DNA of 64,000 bases, taken from Tepidibacter mesophilus (GTDB taxonomy: Bacteria; Bacillota; Clostridia; Peptostreptococcales; Peptostreptococcaceae). The translations under genes were made by a program, and so were the position numbers. The notes under the pieces were generated by a model that saw only the letters and a program-made list of their open reading frames with translations, was not told where the DNA came from and ran no database searches. The DNA lies in the NCBI RefSeq assembly GCF_002724055.1, contig NZ_BDQY01000008.1, positions 1-64,000 of the forward strand, written 5' to 3'. Shown here in pieces: positions 24,397-33,014 of this stretch. Numbering within the stretch: the first letter of the stretch is position 1; each line of letters opens with the position of its first letter.

Positions 24397-25260
24397 TTAT
24401 TTAATATAACCTCTTAGGTCAGCACTGTTAATCACTCTATGCATTTCTTCTTTATTAACTCCCGTGAAAATCAAATTATACGATATATTGTTAATATCGG
24501 TCGTAGCAATAATCCCTTCTTCTTCCTTTAATATTGTATATTTAGTACCATATGGAGTCGTATACTGCCCTTTACGAACTGCATCTGTTACTGTTACAAC
24601 TGTGCTGTCTTCAGGCTGATCTTGTGTTGCTATTGTCACATCCAGCGATCGATTATTTTTCGCATTTGACTTATAGCTAATATAGATATTATGATTATTA
24701 TTAAATGAGTTCTGAACCATTATATCTTTTTCCATTTGAAAATCTTTTGGGATATACAAAGGTAAAATAACTTTTATACCTATAGTTTCTTCAACCTCTT
24801 TTATGCTAGAGAATGTTCTTAGTTCAGCCTCCTCCGTTGTACCTTGTGTGGACGGAGAATCATAATCTTTTTCTGCTTCCTTTGCAAGCCTATTTGCCTC
24901 TTCTTCACTTATATCTTGGTTTGATCTTATTTCAACTGTTGTTTTTTGATTATAAAATTTGAAGTTTTTAAATATGCCTGTTCCATAAACTGCTGTTACA
25001 CCTATAGTTAACATTAAACAAGCTGCTACGATTCCTGATTTCTTTATGTTCTTTCTCATACACCCTTGTCCTTTCTTATTCTGCTTTATAATCCTTTTTG
25101 CGAAAATCTTACTATCTTCTATTGCATAAGGTAATGGTTTTACCTCCGATAGTTTTTCAAGTTGTCTTTCAACTTCTGATATATCCATTTGGTCGATAGC
25201 CTCATCAAGTTTACTATTTATAGTTTGAAATTCTGGAGTCTTTTTTAAATTTTCTTTCAT
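24397..25260 (-). CDS. Anti-sigma factor with DUF4367-like outer domain
   Basis: A 287-residue membrane protein. A cytoplasmic N-terminal part of about 75 residues ends in a Lys/Arg-rich stretch; one membrane helix follows (SGIVAACLMLTIGVTAVYGTGI, near 75-96). The extracytoplasmic part contains IGIKVILPLYIPKDFQM near 160-176 and a C-terminal YNLIFTGVNKEEMHRVINS near 263-281, a pattern of DUF4367 proteins often coupled to sigma factors. Coded 57 bases after the sigma gene on the same strand. A deleted second copy lies at 22997. The signal sensed is unknown. Confidence 0.78.
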   Translation of the reverse strand: MKENLKKTPEFQTINSKLDEAIDQMDISEVERQLEKLSEVKPLPYAIEDSKIFAKRIIKQNKKGQGCMRKNIKKSGIVAACLMLTIGVTAVYGTGIFKNFKFYNQKTTVEIRSNQDISEEEANRLAKEAEKDYDSPSTQGTTEEAELRTFSSIKEVEETIGIKVILPLYIPKDFQMEKDIMVQNSFNNNHNIYISYKSNAKNNRSLDVTIATQDQPEDSTVVTVTDAVRKGQYTTPYGTKYTILKEEEGIIATTDINNISYNLIFTGVNKEEMHRVINSADLRGYIK

Positions 25261-25317
25261 TAAACATCCTCCTTTTGATTAAGATTGAGCTCATATCCAA
25301 TCACTTAATATATGTCA

Positions 25318-25857
25318 TTAGTATTCATCTGTAACAAATTTTTCTTTAACTACATGATGTGTTACTTTTTTTATTTCACGTCTTAATCGCACATACCTCA
25401 TACGTAAGCTTGCTTCATTTATATTGAGTATTTTAGCTATTTCTTTATAACTTTTATTTTCAACATAATACAGTTTATAAAGTTGCTGCTTTTCTTTTGA
25501 AAGCAGTAATAATACGTTATCTACATACTGACTTTCATCAATCTTGCTGTCATAAATCATTATGAGTTTTTCATATAAGTCTGTTTCTTTACTTGATATT
25601 TCTATATTAATGGAAGTTTCCTTTAATGTTTTTTTAAGATTTTTCCTTTTAAAATTAGCTCCTAAAAATTTTGCTGTTTGATAAATGAATCCACCTATAT
25701 TTTCATGATTTTGCAATTCCTCTATACGATTGTAGACGATAACAAATACTTCTTGAGTAAGATCTTTAGCATCTTCTATATTTCCTATGGAATAATAGAG
25801 ATATTTTAAAATTTTTGAATGATATCTTTCACATAATGTGATAAAAAGCTTATCCAG
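25318..25857 (-). CDS. ECF-type sigma factor with non-ATG start
   Basis: A 179-residue sigma-70 protein. Region 2 begins well upstream of the first in-frame ATG (25716): HSKILKYLYYSIGNIEDAKD, then LTQEVFVIVYNRIEELQNHE. The first ATG would remove most of region 2. Upstream, a TGA closes the frame just before ATT-CTG-GAT-AAG, so the start must be CTG (25857, about 8 bases after GAGAGGGG) or ATT (25860). Region 4 is seen at EKQQLYKLYYVENKSYKEIAKI and on to RMRYVRLRREIKK. Coupled to the anti-sigma gene. The rare start may mean low expression or a start-codon mutation. Confidence 0.78.
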   Translation of the reverse strand: MDKLFITLCERYHSKILKYLYYSIGNIEDAKDLTQEVFVIVYNRIEELQNHENIGGFIYQTAKFLGANFKRKNLKKTLKETSINIEISSKETDLYEKLIMIYDSKIDESQYVDNVLLLLSKEKQQLYKLYYVENKSYKEIAKILNINEASLRMRYVRLRREIKKVTHHVVKEKFVTDEY

Positions 25858-25863
25858 AATAGC

Positions 25864-26123
25864 TCACCCCTCTCTATTTTGTTTATGTTCATATTTGCTA
25901 ATTGTAACATTTATTTAATAACAGTTTGATTAGTATTATTAATTAGTACAGTTATAAATTGATAGTCTCCCAATAAAATTCTCTTTTTATCGTTTTCTTT
26001 TTTTTAGCATAATTATGTTATAATTGTAATAAAAACACATTTATACTTAATAAAAGTGATATGTTTTAGTAGATTTAAGATAATTTATGTTACTTATAAT
26101 AAGATATTTGCATGTAAAAAAAG
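25864..26123. other. Divergent intergenic region, sigma gene to Hsp70 gene
   Basis: No gene is seen. Very AT-rich, with several possible -10 boxes; it must hold the promoters of both divergent operons. A hairpin and a 14-codon frame follow toward the Hsp70 gene and are listed separately. Confidence 0.5.
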
Positions 26124-26178
26124 AAAATCTCCTTGTGTTTAAATGAGGGTGACACGTAATAATTAACAAGGAGATTTT
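26124..26178 (+). promoter_or_regulatory. 13-bp inverted repeat masking a ribosome site
   Basis: AAAATCTCCTTGT (26124-26136) and its perfect complement ACAAGGAGATTTT (26166-26178). The right arm contains the AAGGAG ribosome site of the small frame that follows, so in RNA the hairpin would hide it. Confidence 0.6.
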
Positions 26179-26181
26179 ATT

Positions 26182-26226
26182 ATGTTGTTTAATAAAAATA
26201 ATAAACTAGTTTTATTCGATATATAA
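26182..26226 (+). CDS. Possible 14-residue leader peptide
   Basis: ATG four to seven bases after AAGGAGATTTT, coding MLFNKNNKLVLFDI and a stop, 45 bases before the Hsp70 start. Its ribosome site is the right arm of a 13-bp inverted repeat. Size and place fit a leader peptide; real translation is unproven. It is poor in rare codons and has no attenuation-type codon run. Confidence 0.3.
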   Translation: MLFNKNNKLVLFDI

Positions 26227-26271
26227 CAAATTAACCGTATATGATTAATTAGCATTAAGGAGGAGATTATT

Positions 26272-27966
26272 ATAGCTATTATTGGAATAGATTTAGGAAC
26301 AACAAATAGTTTAGTTGCTATATGGAAAGATGGACAAGCACAAATTATACCAAATGTTCTAAAAAAACATTTAACACCATCGATTATAAGTGTTGATGAG
26401 AACAATGAAATTTTAATTGGAGATGTAGCAAAAGAAAGACTTATTACTCATCCTGAATCAACAGTATCTAACTTTAAAAGATTTATGGGATCATCGAAAA
26501 AGTTTAATCTAGGAACTTATACCTTTACACCCGAAGAATTATCTTCATTTATCTTAAAATCTTTAAAAGAAGATGCAGAAAAATATATATGTGAAGAAGT
26601 TATAGAAGCAGTTATCAGTGTTCCTGCTTATTTTAATGATGCTCAGCGAAAGGCGACTAAAAGAGCAGGTGAACTTGCAGGGCTCAAGGTTGAAAGGTTA
26701 ATTAGTGAGCCAACAGCATCTGCTATAGCCTATGGACTTCATCAGGAAAATGAAGACACACAGTTCTTAGTATTTGATTTAGGTGGAGGAACCTTTGATA
26801 TATCAATACTAGATCTTTTTGAAGGTGTAATGGAAGTAAAAGCTATCGCTGGAGACAATTATTTAGGTGGTGAAGATTTTAATAAACTGCTTGTTGATTA
26901 TTTCCTACAAGAAAATGATTTAGATTTTAATGTATTAGATAAAAAGACGTTATCAGCTTTATGCAAACAGGCTGAGCTTTGCAAAAAAGCATTATCAGAA
27001 CAAGAAAAAGCAAGTATGATTTTAACTATAAACGAGGAATCTTTTGAAACTGAAATCGATAGAAATAAATTTGCAAAAATATGTTCAGATATATTTTTAA
27101 GGTTACGTCATCCCGTAGAAAGAGCTCTTAGAGATGCTGACATATCACCAGCAGAAATTGATACAATTATCTTAATTGGCGGAAGTTCAAGGATGCCTTT
27201 GGTGAGATCCGTAGTTAGCAAAATGTTTAATAAATTACCATATTCTAATATAAATCCAGATGAGACAGTAGCCTTAGGGACAGCAATACAAGCAGCTCTA
27301 AAAGAAAGAAATTCTGATTTGAAAGAATTAGTATTAACAGATATATGTCCATATACTCTTGGAGTGGAAATAGTAAATAATTTAGGTAAAGATAATTACG
27401 AATCAGGATATTTTCTACCTATAATTGAAAGAAATTCGCCAATACCAATAAGTAAAGTTGAAAGCTTAGCAACTATTAGGGATAATCAAACCAAGATGGT
27501 AATCAAAGTATATCAAGGTGAAAGTAGACGAGTTGAAAATAATATAAAGCTTGGAGAATTAAAGATTTCAGTACCACGTGGAAAATCCGGAGAACAAATG
27601 GTAGATCTTAGGTATACATATGATATAAATGGGTTATTAGAAGTAGAAGCTACTTTGCTAAGTACAGGAGAAAAGAAATCATTAATAATTCAAAACTCCG
27701 AAAATTTAATGTCAGAGGAAGAAATAAAAAAGCGTATGTTAGAGCTTAAAGATATAAAAATTCATCCAAGAGATAAAATTGAAAATAGGTTGTTTTTAGC
27801 TAGAGGAGAAAGATTATATGAAGAATCACTTGGTGCGAAACGAGAATATATAGCAACTTTATTGGATAATTTCGAAAGAATTCTTTTGACCCAAGATCCT
27901 AAGCTTATAGAGAAAAACTTAAAGTTATTTTCTGAAAAATTAGATGAATTGGAGAAGTATTATTAA
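26272..27966 (+). CDS. Short Hsp70 chaperone (HscC/DnaK-like) with ATA start
   Basis: A 564-residue Hsp70. The ATPase domain has IIGIDLGTTNSLVA at the N-terminus, VPAYFNDAQRKATKRAGELAG near 115, FDLGGGTFDISILDLF near 164-179 and LIGGSSRMPLVR near 303-314. A substrate-binding beta domain follows (IERNSPIPISK near 383), but the C-terminal lid is short, as in HscC. No ATG exists at the family start: AAGGAGG is followed 8 bases later by ATA GCT ATT ATT GGA, aligned with M-A-I-I-G. The first ATG (26485) would delete the phosphate loop. Coupled to a J-protein by a 2-base gap. Confidence 0.85.
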   Translation: MAIIGIDLGTTNSLVAIWKDGQAQIIPNVLKKHLTPSIISVDENNEILIGDVAKERLITHPESTVSNFKRFMGSSKKFNLGTYTFTPEELSSFILKSLKEDAEKYICEEVIEAVISVPAYFNDAQRKATKRAGELAGLKVERLISEPTASAIAYGLHQENEDTQFLVFDLGGGTFDISILDLFEGVMEVKAIAGDNYLGGEDFNKLLVDYFLQENDLDFNVLDKKTLSALCKQAELCKKALSEQEKASMILTINEESFETEIDRNKFAKICSDIFLRLRHPVERALRDADISPAEIDTIILIGGSSRMPLVRSVVSKMFNKLPYSNINPDETVALGTAIQAALKERNSDLKELVLTDICPYTLGVEIVNNLGKDNYESGYFLPIIERNSPIPISKVESLATIRDNQTKMVIKVYQGESRRVENNIKLGELKISVPRGKSGEQMVDLRYTYDINGLLEVEATLLSTGEKKSLIIQNSENLMSEEEIKKRMLELKDIKIHPRDKIENRLFLARGERLYEESLGAKREYIATLLDNFERILLTQDPKLIEKNLKLFSEKLDELEKYY

Positions 27967-27968
27967 TT

Positions 27969-30191
27969 ATGAATTGGTGGGAAATTTTAGATATACCATA
28001 TGATAGTGATTTAAAGACTATAAAAAAAGCCTATGCAAAATTATTAAAAATATACAATCCTGAAGATGATCCTGAAGGGTATCAAAGGCTTAGGGAAACA
28101 TACGACACAGCTATAAAATATGTTAAGAATAATAAACAACAAGATTTGCATATTGGCTTAGTTGAAAATATTAATGATGAAGTAAGCATTGTGGAAGATA
28201 AAGCAAATATAGATAAAAAAATCATTGAAAGACAATATCAAAATATTAATAATAGTTATGACCAGCACACTAGTAATGATGTAAATCTACAAATAGAAGA
28301 ATTTTTAGATAGGCTAAATGAACTTTATAATGATAATTCCTTAAAAAGTGATATTAATGCATGGGAAAAATTATTAAACAATAATGTAGTTTGGAATGTC
28401 TCTAGTTCACTTATTATAGAAGATTATATATTTGAATTTTTATTAAATCATGAAGATTTGCCTCTAAATATATGGTATATATTAAATTATCATTTTAATT
28501 GGACTAATAAAGAAAGAATGTTATATGAAAAATATGATGAACAATCAGTTGAAAAAGTTCTTAAAATCCTACAAAATATTGGTCAAATTAAATATGAATA
28601 TATAAAAGAAATAGATCCAAATTTTATTGAAAAATATTTATCATTATATAGTCAAGGTTGTGAGGCATTAAAAACTAGAGATTATTACCAAGCTCAAGAA
28701 TCATTACTTGAGGCTTATAAAATATTTAATCATGATGAAGAATTATTGAAAATATTAGGACAATTCTATTATCAGTTTAGAGATTTAGAAAAATCATTGG
28801 AATTCTTTGAATTAGCTTTTAAAATAGATTCATTTGATTTAAGGATGAATTTGTTTATTGGAAGTATTTTAACAAATATGGGGCGTTATTCAGAAGCATT
28901 ACCATATATTGAACCATATTTAGCTTCTGCTCCTGATAATGAATTAGCATTAAATAATATAGGATACTGCTATTATTTTACGGACAACTTAGTAAAGGCG
29001 AGAGAACGATTTAAAAGACTTATAGAACTTCAACCTAATAATAGAGTAATAAAAAAATATCTAAGCAATATAGAGGCAAAGTTAGAAGGAAATAATGTTA
29101 AGACGTTAAAAGTAAGAAAGTATAACCCTAGGATGAAAAAGGCTATTAAGAAGAAAAAAGTTATAAAGAAGAAAAAACAAAAGCCAAGAACAGAAGCTTC
29201 TATGGAAAAAGCAAGATTCAAACTAATTATAATTTACCTAATAGCAGCAGTTATAGCCTTTAAATTATCTTTCATGTTTCAATCACCAGATAATAATAAT
29301 GATACTAAAAAAAGTATAGAATTTCAAAATGATAATAAAAATGAACTTCTTAATGAAGATGAGACAGTTTTTAAAACAATAAGAACTATGGAAGATTTGC
29401 GTAAAGTAGACTACTATATTAATGTAAGGCTATATTTAGATGAGGTGAAACCAACAAAGTATTTTAAAATATCAGAGGAATTCAACGGTAAGAATATACT
29501 ATCAAAAAAAGAAATTGAGGACAATAAGCTTCAGGAAAAGATTGAAAGTAGGATATATGTAGGAATTTTTGATACGGGTTTTATATTATTCGCGGATAAA
29601 AACTATGCTCTGAATAAAAAGATTAAATATAAATTAGAAGGAGCTATATGTGCAATTGATAGCAACACTTATGAAAACATTAAAACACAAAATAAAAATT
29701 ACAAATTTGGGGAACACGGAATATATATAGATTGCTCCCAAAAAGAAGTTGAAAGGTTAAAAAAACATAATGAGTCTTTAGAGGTACATAATGGTACGAG
29801 GATTAAAGTTGTCAAGACATTAAAGGAACTTGAAGAAAGCAATTCTGTATTGTTACATCATATATATTTAAAAAATATTATACCTCTTAATATTTACGTT
29901 TATGTTGATGAAAATGGTAAATTCGATTTTCGTAAAAAAGAAGAACTTAATGAAAAGAATTCTAAGAACAAAACATATACTAAAGCATTTGTTGGCCAAC
30001 TTGAAGGGAAAAATATTATGTTTATAGATAATAATTTTTCAATGAATAATGCAGATAGTAATATGGAATATACTATTGAAGGCTACCCGTACAGATTTAC
30101 AGTAGAAGAAGTTATACATTTACCAACTGAGAAGGGACAAAATGTTGATTCAGTGGAGATTGAATCACATTTTATATATAATCCAAATTAA
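27969..30191 (+). CDS. Membrane-anchored J-domain/TPR protein
   Basis: A 740-residue partner of the Hsp70. An N-terminal J domain (1-52) has the YDSDLKTIKKAYAKLL helix but NPED in place of HPD, then the DPEGYQRLRETYDTA end seen in HscC-partner J-proteins. TPR repeats cover about 225-375 (AKALKTRDYYQAQ-, LEKSLEFFELAFKID-, DNELALNNIGYCYYF-type). A very basic linker (KKAIKKKKVIKKKKQKPR, near 388-405) precedes one membrane helix (FKLIIIYLIAAVIAFKLSFMF). Outside lie two similar domains of about 115 residues (from VFKTIRTMEDLRK and from IKVVKTLKELEES). So it is a type-II membrane co-chaperone. Starts two bases after the Hsp70 stop. Confidence 0.82.
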   Translation: MNWWEILDIPYDSDLKTIKKAYAKLLKIYNPEDDPEGYQRLRETYDTAIKYVKNNKQQDLHIGLVENINDEVSIVEDKANIDKKIIERQYQNINNSYDQHTSNDVNLQIEEFLDRLNELYNDNSLKSDINAWEKLLNNNVVWNVSSSLIIEDYIFEFLLNHEDLPLNIWYILNYHFNWTNKERMLYEKYDEQSVEKVLKILQNIGQIKYEYIKEIDPNFIEKYLSLYSQGCEALKTRDYYQAQESLLEAYKIFNHDEELLKILGQFYYQFRDLEKSLEFFELAFKIDSFDLRMNLFIGSILTNMGRYSEALPYIEPYLASAPDNELALNNIGYCYYFTDNLVKARERFKRLIELQPNNRVIKKYLSNIEAKLEGNNVKTLKVRKYNPRMKKAIKKKKVIKKKKQKPRTEASMEKARFKLIIIYLIAAVIAFKLSFMFQSPDNNNDTKKSIEFQNDNKNELLNEDETVFKTIRTMEDLRKVDYYINVRLYLDEVKPTKYFKISEEFNGKNILSKKEIEDNKLQEKIESRIYVGIFDTGFILFADKNYALNKKIKYKLEGAICAIDSNTYENIKTQNKNYKFGEHGIYIDCSQKEVERLKKHNESLEVHNGTRIKVVKTLKELEESNSVLLHHIYLKNIIPLNIYVYVDENGKFDFRKKEELNEKNSKNKTYTKAFVGQLEGKNIMFIDNNFSMNNADSNMEYTIEGYPYRFTVEEVIHLPTEKGQNVDSVEIESHFIYNPN

Positions 30192-30235
30192 AAGAAATAA
30201 TTATTAGCATATAAAAAGCAACTGAATTGTATACT

Positions 30236-30263
30236 ATAGGGTGCTACCAACACCCTATTTTTA
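30236..30263 (+). terminator. Terminator of the Hsp70/J operon
   Basis: ATAGGGTG and CACCCTAT with a 7-base loop, followed by TTTTATTTTG. Confidence 0.88.
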
Positions 30264-30388
30264 TTTTGCTTATTTATTATACTTATATTGCATATGTTAT
30301 TTCATTATTTTTGAGTATCTTAGATACTTGACTAATATTCTGCAGTCCATATCCAATTCAAGTAACTAATATAATAAAATATTTGATT

Positions 30389-31489
30389 TTATTTAAAAGA
30401 TTTTATAAATTTTTGGATTTTACTTATGATCCCTTTCTCTTGTTCTTTATTTAATAAACTATCTATCCATTCTTCTACTTCTTTTTCTGTGAGCTTCTCT
30501 AAAATTTCTATATGAGGTGATAGTCCATCATGGCATTTAGAAGAAAAATTACTATCCCAGCTTCTACGTCCCTTTATGTTATCTTCCTTCATAACAATGA
30601 TAGGACATCCTTTAAGCTTTGGAAGATACTCTGGAGGCATTTCTCCAAAGATCATGTTTCTTAAATTTGATTTTTCTTCTTGTCCTTTTATTGCAAGATA
30701 AGTTTGATAAGAACAATGAGCTTCTATTGTATATACTTTCTTAGGATAAAAAGTCCCTATAGCAGTATTATAAATTTCCTCATTAAAAATGTAATCTTTA
30801 AGTCCATAATCATTATGCCAGCCTTTTTTATATAACTCTGCTTCTAATAATGTAAAAAGATAAAAACAGTTATGAATGTCATGAACCTTCATCCAAAAAC
30901 CTTTTTTTGTTTCTGGCGCTAATAATAATACCTTAAAATCATAACAAGCATCATGTACAAATGTTACATATACTATAGATCTTATATATGGCTCTAAAAG
31001 TTCTAATTTTTGATATAGTTTCTTTTCTCTCAAATAATAACGGCTTTCCGAAGTTCTTGTAATAACAGCCATAATTGCAAGTGTTAATAGCTCACTTCCA
31101 TGATAAGCCTTAACTTCATTTGGGAAGTTTTTAAATAGTATATTCCAATCTACATTATTTATATCTGGCATTTTAGTTATACATTCTGCACTTAAATTAA
31201 TCACTTTTTCAAATAAATCTATTAAATTATTTTCTATATCAAATACATTATTACTTTCAATTAATGCTCCACAAAAATGGGCAGTCGCACATGCCTTTGA
31301 TATATCCATTTTGTTTAAAAAACTACCTAATATTTTTAATACATCCGCTACAACATTAGGATTTTCCTCAGTATATTTATATAATTTTTGAAACCTTTCA
31401 TTTTCATAAAGATTCTTAATTTGTATAGCTTGATTTTCTTTGCAAGGCTCCTTACACCATTCAATATAATCGGATAAAACTTCGTTCAA
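30389..31489 (-). CDS. Protein of unknown function next to the Hsp70/J pair
   Basis: A 366-residue protein that I do not recognise. It is mostly helical, with no signal peptide or membrane helix, eight scattered Cys and a WCKEPCKE segment near residue 11. A central part (SRYYLREKKLYQKLELLEPYI, then FVHDACYDFKVLLLAPETKKGFWMKVHDIHNCF) and a basic C-terminus (GIISKIQKFIKSFK) stand out. It is convergent with the Hsp70/J operon in the same cassette. A role as client or helper of that chaperone pair is inference from position only. Confidence 0.6.
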   Translation of the reverse strand: MNEVLSDYIEWCKEPCKENQAIQIKNLYENERFQKLYKYTEENPNVVADVLKILGSFLNKMDISKACATAHFCGALIESNNVFDIENNLIDLFEKVINLSAECITKMPDINNVDWNILFKNFPNEVKAYHGSELLTLAIMAVITRTSESRYYLREKKLYQKLELLEPYIRSIVYVTFVHDACYDFKVLLLAPETKKGFWMKVHDIHNCFYLFTLLEAELYKKGWHNDYGLKDYIFNEEIYNTAIGTFYPKKVYTIEAHCSYQTYLAIKGQEEKSNLRNMIFGEMPPEYLPKLKGCPIIVMKEDNIKGRRSWDSNFSSKCHDGLSPHIEILEKLTEKEVEEWIDSLLNKEQEKGIISKIQKFIKSFK

Positions 31490-31504
31490 TCAAATCACCC
31501 CTAA

Positions 31505-31633
31505 TTAATTTTCTTTTCATTGGTATCTATAATATATACATCGTCACCGACTCGAATATCTGAACCGTTTACTATACCAACTACAATACGGCTTACTGTT
31601 TTATTAGGCAAAAGCTTATCATCCTAGTTATAT
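31505..31633 (-). pseudogene. Short coding remnant
   Basis: A frame reads DDKLLPNKTVSRIVVGIVNG, then SDIRVGDDVYIIDTNEKKIN and a stop, closed upstream by a TAG with no start codon. Protein-like, but too short to name. Confidence 0.35.
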
Positions 31634-31639
31634 CAACAA

Positions 31640-31705
31640 TTCAAAAAAAACACCTTTATTTATGGTACGGCTCACCGTACCTGCTACAACTACGATTTTT
31701 TATAA
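31640..31705 (-). other. rlmH-type attachment site between cassettes 3 and 4
   Basis: 31656-31676 on the minus strand reads GGT GAG CCG TAC CAT AAA TAA (GEPYHK-stop). TACGGTGAGCCGTA is a near-perfect palindrome. Five codons differ at the third base from the rlmH copy or from other copies. Confidence 0.82.
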
Positions 31706-31833
31706 CATTAAAATTTAGTCTCTTTTTAACCAATACCACTAGTTTTACAGATATTCTATAATCCTAAATTTACAAGGGGCATTTACTTCTAATTCAACTT
31801 TTCAACCCAATACAGTCTTGCTAAAATACACTT

Positions 31834-32480
31834 TCATTTTACAAGTTTACCTAGCTTGTACACACTTTCCACATTGAATAATGTTTCTATATTTACAATT
31901 GGATTTTCATTTAGTACTAATATATCTGCCTTTTTACCAACTTCAATACTTCCATATTCTTTTTCTATTACTAATAATATAGCAACTTCTGAAGTAGTAG
32001 TTTTAATTGCATCCATAGGAGTCATTCCATTTTCAATCATTAATTTAAGTTCATATGATGTTTTTCCATGAATGTTACAAGGTGTTCCAGCATCTGTTCC
32101 ACATGCAATTTTCCCGCCTCTTTTGTATGCTTTAACAAAACTATTGCAATGACTTTCTAACACTCTTTCTGTTTTATCAAATACATCCTTTAAAACTCCA
32201 CCTTCAATACCAGCTTGCTTTATAAAATGTAATGCTGAAAGTGTTGGCACTAAAAAAGTTCCTCTTTCAATCATTAAATCAATTATCTCGTCTGTTAAAA
32301 ATATTCCATGTTCAATTGAATCTACACCTGCCATTACTGCATCTCTTATTCCGATTTCGCCTTGAGCATGAACTGCAACTTTTCTGACCGCCTTATGAGC
32401 TTCCTCTACTATTACTTTCATTCCTCAAAATTTCCAATTCCATTAATTAATGTGGCTCCTCTGAATAATGTTCTATTCAT
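31834..32480 (-). pseudogene. Amidohydrolase gene with internal deletion
   Basis: The 3' part (31834-32421) codes for the C-terminal half of an imidazolonepropionase/prolidase-type amidohydrolase: KVAVHAQGEIGIRDAVMAGV, IEHGIFL, the metal Asp in CGTDAGTPCNIHG and the final GSIEVGKKADILVLNENP. Upstream, with a good AAAGGAG site, an ATG at 32480 starts MNRTLFRGATLINGIGNFEE, the usual N-terminus of the family, then stops. About 180 codons, including the HxH metal motif, are missing between the two, and the frames differ. A second possible start for the distal piece exists but no active enzyme can result. Confidence 0.85.
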
Positions 32481-32529
32481 TTATCTATCTTCTCCTTTAT
32501 AGTTAAATATGCATTTTAATGCTCATTGT

Positions 32530-32865
32530 TTATTCAAAAAGGAACCACACTCTTTTAATAAGACTATCTTCAATCTCATATATTGCAACTGCTTTCACTA
32601 TTTCATCTGATATAAGTCCAGTTACATGCTCATGGTCAATTACTTTGTTTCCAATCACAATACGGTTTACAAGTTCTGCATGTACTTTTAAAACCTCAAA
32701 CCTTTCATAATACTTTTCCTTTAATGTTTCTTTTCCCTTAAGCATAACAGTATTATCGATTAAATTATAAATGGTAATATCATCAGAATATGTAGATATA
32801 AAACCTTCTAAGTTATGTGCATTATAGAAGTCTAATTGATTTTGTACTATTTTTTCGCAATTCAT
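32530..32865 (-). CDS. SnoaL/NTF2-like small protein
   Basis: A 111-residue protein of the nuclear-transport-factor-2 fold: NCEKIVQNQLDFYNAHNLEGF at 2-22, a YSDDITIYNLID strand and a C-terminal beta sheet (VIDHEHVTGLISDEIVKAV). These single-domain proteins act as isomerases, cyclases or ligand binders; the activity cannot be told. AAGGAG ribosome site. Its promoter region is shared with the divergent HxlR regulator, which is the probable controller, and the broken amidohydrolase gene follows on the same strand. Confidence 0.82.
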   Translation of the reverse strand: MNCEKIVQNQLDFYNAHNLEGFISTYSDDITIYNLIDNTVMLKGKETLKEKYYERFEVLKVHAELVNRIVIGNKVIDHEHVTGLISDEIVKAVAIYEIEDSLIKRVWFLFE

Positions 32866-33014
32866 TCCAATCCACTCCTTTTCATTAAACTAAATATATC
32901 TATTGCTCTCCTATAGTTTTATGGTAAAATAATATAATTAATTTATGTTTTATACAAGTACAAACATTTATGATATATAGTATCAAAAAACATACTATGG
33001 AGGTAAATATAAGA

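Noticed and set aside
26163-26405. 80-codon minus-strand frame over the Hsp70 start
   Set aside because: Antisense to the conserved Hsp70 phosphate-loop codons; no ribosome site.
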